The translations under genes and the position numbers were made by a program. Below the pieces are notes generated by a model that was not told where the DNA came from, ran no database searches, and saw only the letters and a program-made list of their open reading frames with translations. Below, in pieces: positions 59,255-64,000 of a DNA stretch of 64,000 bases. Origin of the DNA: Branchiostoma floridae (lineage: Eukaryota > Chordata > Leptocardii > Amphioxiformes > Branchiostomatidae); assembly GCF_000003815.2 (NCBI RefSeq), contig NC_049979.1, forward strand, positions 27,340,782 to 27,404,781, in the 5' to 3' direction. Position 1 is the stretch's first letter; each line of letters starts with the position of its first letter.

Positions 59255-59501
59255 CAATGTATATAAAAAACTCAAACACAAATTAAAAAAATTGGCACAA
59301 TTTTTTGTGTGCACTCTTTGTAATCGATTATTAGCCATGGGTTTGAGACCAAGAACTGACAATATCATTTCCCCTAAATGTGTGTGTGTACTAACTTAAG
59401 TGATGTGGATCAGGTGTGTGGTTGTTGTTGTTTTTCCATTGGAAGCCAATGAGGACCTTGATTACAATTTCGTCCTTGGGTTGTGGTCAGTGATTAGAAG
59501 T

Positions 59502-59927
59502 AGGGGTGGGTACCTGTAAAGAAAATTCAGGTCCAGGTCCGGTTCAGGTCCAGAGGATCACTTGTGAATGGATGATACCCAAAACAATGGACCATTTCAC
59601 TACAAAGAAATCTGTTTTGTAGAGTATTTGAGTTGACTCCCATTTGTATTCTAAAATCCTACAAGGCTAACTGCCTCCGTACTATTGACTGTAAAACTTG
59701 GTGGAAATGACTACAGGCTCTACCCTACTTTGCTCTTGGTATTTTCCTCAGCCGGTAAGCGCCGAAACGTGTGAATGCCTGATCATACATGAAAATGTAT
59801 AAGATCTGTTCATTTTCCAGTAGGTCCAACATTCGGTCCACCAAATTTTTTCAGGTCCGTTTTATCTGGACCGGTCCAATGAGAAAAACTGGTTTTGTAC
59901 TGGTACACCGTACCGGTACCCACCTCT
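59502..59927. mobile_element. Inverted-repeat element with AGGGGTGGGTACC ends
   Basis: Left AGGGGTGGGTACC and right GGTACCCACCTCT are inverted; the interior has CAGGTCCGGTTCAGGTCC and GGACCGGTCCAATGAG. Possibly hAT-like; the target duplication is unclear. Confidence 0.65.
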
Positions 59928-60387
59928 TACGAAACATGATTCATTCTGTAACAGTGAGATTCAAGCACCGCCAAACCGACCATGCCAAATGGCTTTGAGC
60001 CTTTTGGCGTACTGGTTTGCATTGCTGGGTTTGTGATCTGGCAGCCTGGCTTTGGTGCGGGTCCGAATCCCGGTAGCCAGGACATTGTTTCTGCTCTCCT
60101 CTTACAATTCCAATCAGTGATTTATCATTATGATGGATCATGAATTTTGGGACAATGTGTAAGTTCAAAATGAATTAGTCTGATTTGTAATACCCTCACA
60201 TGAGAAAAATACATGAACTATTAAAGAGTGATTTAAAAAGATGCACCAATGCAGAATAATTCTGAGGTATATACACAGAAAGGTATTTAAGACAGTTTTG
60301 AGAAGGCATTCTGTTACAAGGTGTTTTTTTTCATGTGGTGGCATTATGGCACCTGGTGGAATTATGAGAGGTAATATTACAGTCTAA

Positions 60388-60756
60388 GGCCACACCAATT
60401 TAACTTCTTGGTTCACGGATTTTTTTTCATAAAAAATATGGAGCGAAAGGGCGAAATAAAAATAAAAATAAAAATTGTAAAATGGTTGGGGTAAAGGTAA
60501 GGGCTAATCAAAAATATAAAGAATAAAAAGTTTTCTGCTTGAAAAAAGTACAAAACCACTATAACTGTACAATAACAACACCTGTTTGTTGATTTTAAGG
60601 AGCTTATGATATAAAGGCCAATTTGCTACACCAGGAAGTTGGTGAATGGTTTCATTAATGGTGAAAATTTGCTGATTGGTAATTTTATTTTTATTTTTTT
60701 TTCCAAAAAATCGGAGCGAGCGAATCCGTGAACCAAGAAATTAAATTGGTGTGGCC
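60388..60756. mobile_element. PIF/Harbinger-like MITE, copy 3
   Basis: Ends GGCCACACCAATTTAACTTC and AAATTAAATTGGTGTGGCC, with TAA on both sides (60385-60387 and 60757-60759). The same family lies at 6961 and 26125. Confidence 0.85.
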
Positions 60757-60889
60757 TAATCAAAGAATAACTGTATTTGAAAATTACAAACATTTACATG
60801 TTAGCATCCGCCTGTAGACATGTAGACACAGAATTATGCAACATCATAATAATCATCTAGTGTATTTTGCCAGCCAGTAGGTACCCCAA

Positions 60890-61098
60890 TTATGAGTAAT
60901 GAGGCTGATAAACGAGGCACCTCCTCTAGCGATAGCACGGGGCCCCCGTTTTACGTCCCTCCCGGAAGACGATTTCGTGGAAAGCTTTGTGAGGGTACAG
61001 CAATCAGGTCGTCCTTGGTTGGTCCCCCATCCAAAAACTGTCCGGACCACGCGTTGCTTAATTTCGAGATTAAGGGATCGGGTGTACCATTACGCGCC
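60890..61098 (-). mobile_element. 5S rRNA-derived SINE, copy 2
   Basis: On the minus strand: ACACCCGATCCCTTAATCTC, AAATTAAGCAACGCG, TTTTTGGATGGGGGACC and GATTGCTGTACCCT, a diverged 5S head, then GGAGGGACGTAAAACGGGGG and GAGGAGGTGCCTCG, the body shared with 30589-30790. Confidence 0.8.
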
Positions 61099-61375
61099 AT
61101 GCGGGGACGAATGATATTTAGAAATTACAAAGACTCAACTTAGAAATAAAGACTCTATCGCATCACCACAAGCTGTGATTCAGGAAGGCATATCTGGACT
61201 CCATAACGGGAAGAGAGTAATTTTTGTACCTCAAACAGATAGAAGATGAAGTGTACTTCATAGTAGATTGTACGTATATACTCTACATGATAATGACAGA
61301 AATATCCTGTCTAGTTATATAGAAAGTAGATTCCTTCTCATAAGGCTGTGAAAACATCATATTCCTCTTGTCTTT

Positions 61376-61648
61376 TACCCTGGGAAAACGCAGACTCATT
61401 CGAGGCACGCAAGGCCTAGTTTACCGATCCCCATCACACGCTCGCTCGGAACACCCGCCGCCGGCCCCCACAAACCAGCTGGCCTCAACTTTTGCTTTGC
61501 CTCTCACGAGAAGCGAGCGATAGTTGGGGACCGGCGTAAGTGGGGCCAGCTGGTAGTGGGGCGGGTGCATAGAGGCGGGAGGGCGCGCGTTAGGCAGGGG
61601 ATCGGTAACTCTTATTTGCGAAGCTTCTCGAGCTGGTTTCCCAGGGTA
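61376..61648. mobile_element. Fold-back element (TACCCTGGGAAA ends), copy 2
   Basis: Left TACCCTGGGAAAACGCAGAC, right GGTTTCCCAGGGTA. Perfect 9-bp flank CTTGTCTTT at 61367-61375 and 61649-61657. It is in reverse orientation to copy 1 at 54860-55135. Confidence 0.92.
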
Positions 61649-62019
61649 CTTGTCTTTTGACAAACTGACTTACCTTGAAATCAACATTTTCACTTACAAT
61701 TTCCAAGATGTGAGAACAAGCCGAACATTGTTTGGCAAACATAACGTTATACAGTAGATTTATAACATAAACATGTAACATGACATGTATGTTTTGTGTT
61801 GTTAGGACTCGTAATAGCTCAGTTGTACAAACATTTATGTCATACCTGTGACGCAAAAATGTTCGATACGGTTGTTCCGGACCGTGTGATACTTTCCGTA
61901 CCACACAGGCTCGAAGTTTGTATCACACAGACTTTCTTCGAGTAAATCGAACAATTTCGAGTAGGCCGAATGTGGCACGGTTGGCAATTCGAATACCTGA
62001 TTTGGACGTTGGAACATTG

Positions 62020-62163
62020 CTGTTGTAACACTTTTTGTTCGACTGGCCCCAAATTTGTTTAACTTCTGGCGCATTTCGCATCAAAACATGGGTTTTCTCC
62101 TCCCGCGGGTCGGGCTGGCACCTCGGGTGATACGGAATACACCGTGTTGTATTCTATATGTAC
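62020..62163 (+). repeat. Dispersed repeat family A, copy
   Basis: ACTTCTGGCGCATTTCGCAT, CCCGCGGGTCGGGCTGGCAC and CTCGGGTGATACGGAATACA match the copies near 5000, 9200 and 23500. It abuts the hAT-type MITE at 62187. Confidence 0.7.
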
Positions 62164-62186
62164 AAATACGTCTTCATTCATTGAAA

Positions 62187-62537
62187 CAGGGCTCTAGCCA
62201 GCGTCCGTTTTTCCGTCAATTGACGGAAATTTGCTGCGTGTGACGGAAAAATTTTAGAACCAATCTGTCAACTTAGACGGACAAAAATCTGATAAAAGCT
62301 CCTTGGTGGAAGCTACAGGCTACTTGGGGACGCCGTCCACGGCCGTAAAAGCCACACACTGTTTGTTTTGCTATTATTATGATTGTTGATAATGTGTTTC
62401 GGTGCCCTTTCGCATACAATAATCTCATTAAAACCCTTTTTAAGGTCTCAGTTCAGTCTCTCTAACTCCTGGAATAGTGTTTTCGCGACAATGGGAATTG
62501 GCTGACGGAAAAAAATGTTGAGCTGGCTAGAGCCCTG
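62187..62537. mobile_element. hAT-type MITE, copy 4
   Basis: TIRs CAGGGCTCTAGCCAGC and GCTGGCTAGAGCCCTG; flanks CATTGAAA (62179-62186) and CATTGAAC (62538-62545) match at 7 of 8. In reverse orientation relative to the copies at 12825 and 25650. Confidence 0.9.
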
Positions 62538-62673
62538 CATTGAACTGACAGCATTTTGTGAGATGAGAATACATTTTCTAGAAACTAGTTCCCATGCTTG
62601 GTTGTAGCATTACCTATTAAAGGTCCCAATTGATGCTACAGATTTTCATTTTATGTCCATTAGGCTTAAGAAA

Positions 62674-62888
62674 TACTGTAAATGTATCTAAGTTTGCGGG
62701 ATTTGATTTCGTGGTAGCGGGAAAAAGGACTTTTTGTGGTGGTTATATTGTTCACGGTAGCGCCATGCACTGACGTAGTTTCTTACTGCCACGGAAAAAT
62801 GTTCACGGTGGTTTTAAGTTTGCGGTGAAGCTGCCGCCGCGAAAACCGCCAACACTACATAACCATGAAAGTTTCTGCATTAACAGGA
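62674..62888 (+). mobile_element. MITE family E, diverged copy
   Basis: TACTGTAAATGTATCTAAGT, TTTGCGGGATTTGATTTCGT and GCCGCGAAAACCGCCAAC, ending GTTTCTGCATTAACAG. Confidence 0.8.
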
Positions 62889-63280
62889 TCATCTACTCAT
62901 TGTTCGAGTGCTCAGATCAAAGCGCCATCCTTGCACACAAAGCAGGACGTGTTATGACAATGAATGATGCGGGCCTGAGGGCCTACTTCCCCCTTATCCT
63001 CAGGCCTGGAGCCGATCCCTTCTTTAATTTCCCCTAATTGGAAGGGAAAAACCGTCTTATTGACCTAAAACGTAGCCAGGCAGCGAAAGCTTCAAAAGGA
63101 TGACGCACATCTCGATATCCACGTGCACTGATGATTGTCTGTATTTTTTTTAAAGAAAATAATTGTTTTCGCCAAATCAGAATGGGGTCTGCCTAAACGG
63201 CTCAAACGACCTCAACCAACCTCAAATGGCTGTGATATGCAGTGTACATTGGGCAACAACCTTTTGTGGCATTCTGGATG

Positions 63281-63488
63281 CTGTAAATGCATTTAAGTTC
63301 GTGGGGATTTAATTTCGCGGTAGCGGAAAAAATGACTCTTTGCGGTGGATTTAAGTTCGCGGTAACACCATCGACTGCAGTCTAATACCATGATAGAAAA
63401 ATATTCGTGGTGGTTTTAAGTTTGCGCTGAAGTGGTCACTGCGAAAACTGGGAACATTAATCCACCGCAAACATTTCTGCATTTACAG
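63281..63488 (+). mobile_element. MITE family E, near-complete reference copy
   Basis: It starts CTGTAAATGCATTTAAGTTC and ends GCAAACATTTCTGCATTTACAG, about 208 bp, uninterrupted. It is the copy used here to show where the LINE entered the copy at 17866-19539. Confidence 0.85.
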
Positions 63489-64000
63489 TACTTTGTTTAT
63501 GCTTTTATATGAATTTAAAAAATGCAGCAAGTCATAAGTATTTACCAATACTTGGAGTTAGTCATGATCAGCCGGTTTCAAGATTGATACAATATGAGGC
63601 TGAAAAACACTAAGCATACAAGTATCATAAGTTGACAAATTATGATAGAATTGTGTTATTTACTTAGGACTTGCTGCTTTGTTTTAATTCATAAATGCAT
63701 AAACAAAGTATCCAGAGCGCCACACAAGGTTGTTGCCCAACGTACTACTACTAGTGCACAATAGAATTGTTTCAGGCTGTTTGAGGTCGTTTGAGGTGTT
63801 AAGACAGACCGATCAGAATGAATAATTTTTTACAGACCATAACGGTTTGCAGCTTATTGTGGAAACAATGGAAGGTCAAAATGCTAAGTTAGCCAGTGAG
63901 GAATCCTTAAAGCTTTGTGTTACTCCCCCCTCCATTTGGAGCCCTCGTAGCCCCTTAGTATGTGGCTGCCCCCCCCCCCTTTCTGGCCCCCTAAATTCTT
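63489..64000. other. No gene or clear element seen
   Basis: AT-rich flank with a C-rich end (63960-63985). Short inverted matches to 63190-63260 (CTCAAACGACCTCAA vs TTGAGGTCGTTTGAG) suggest a larger inverted-repeat element spanning about 63190-63810 around the family E copy. Confidence 0.4.

Noticed and set aside
60025-60085. tRNA-like stretch with GGTCCGAATCCC
   Set aside because: A B-box-like motif is present, but no cloverleaf could be drawn with confidence and no second copy was seen.

Overview
This window is eukaryotic nuclear DNA from an intron-rich, deuterostome-like animal, most likely a cephalochordate (amphioxus, Branchiostoma). That assignment is an inference. It rests on four multi-exon genes with clear animal homologues, a very dense load of short inverted-repeat transposons (MITEs), and minisatellites that start at exon/intron boundaries and copy the splice donor, a feature I recall being reported for amphioxus. 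Two assembly gaps (N runs) are present, at 1604-1717 and 38115-38214. Gene models were built by hand from splice sites, reading phase and remembered family sequences.

Layout: (1) 62-3816, plus: the 3' part of a gene for a short coiled coil followed by a fibrinogen-like domain of the contactin-associated-protein type. (2) 6477-15679, minus: RFWD3, a RING and WD40 E3 ubiquitin ligase, 13 coding exons whose phases all agree (676 residues). (3) 16938-29167, plus: YIPF3, a five-pass Golgi membrane protein, 10 coding exons (465 residues) with an unusual repeat-rich C-terminal tail. RFWD3 and YIPF3 are head to head and probably share a promoter near 16.85-16.95 kb. (4) 29.2-39.4 kb: gene-poor DNA with LINE fragments, a 5S-derived SINE, a 34-bp minisatellite and fold-back elements. 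(5) 39381-51887, plus: a GT12-family beta-1,4-N-acetylgalactosaminyltransferase, 11 exons, N-terminal anchor exon not found. (6) 51.9-58.1 kb: repeats, including a dead mariner with a fold-back element inside it, and a satellite of about 206 bp. (7) 58242-58279: a candidate first coding exon of a further gene behind a GC-rich promoter, followed by repeat-rich DNA to the window end.

Most striking signal: three coding exons (two in RFWD3, one in YIPF3) are each followed directly by a tandem array whose unit contains the exon's 3' end plus its 5' splice site. One array has a 33-bp unit and keeps the reading frame, so alternative donors could add 11-residue blocks to a WD40 blade. Second theme: a group of fold-back elements with TIRs beginning TA and 9-bp target duplications, plus hAT-, PIF/Harbinger- and mariner-type MITEs, several nested in one another. 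None of the four main genes is an accessory or defence system. The genes look like ordinary housekeeping or cell-surface genes in a repeat-rich setting.
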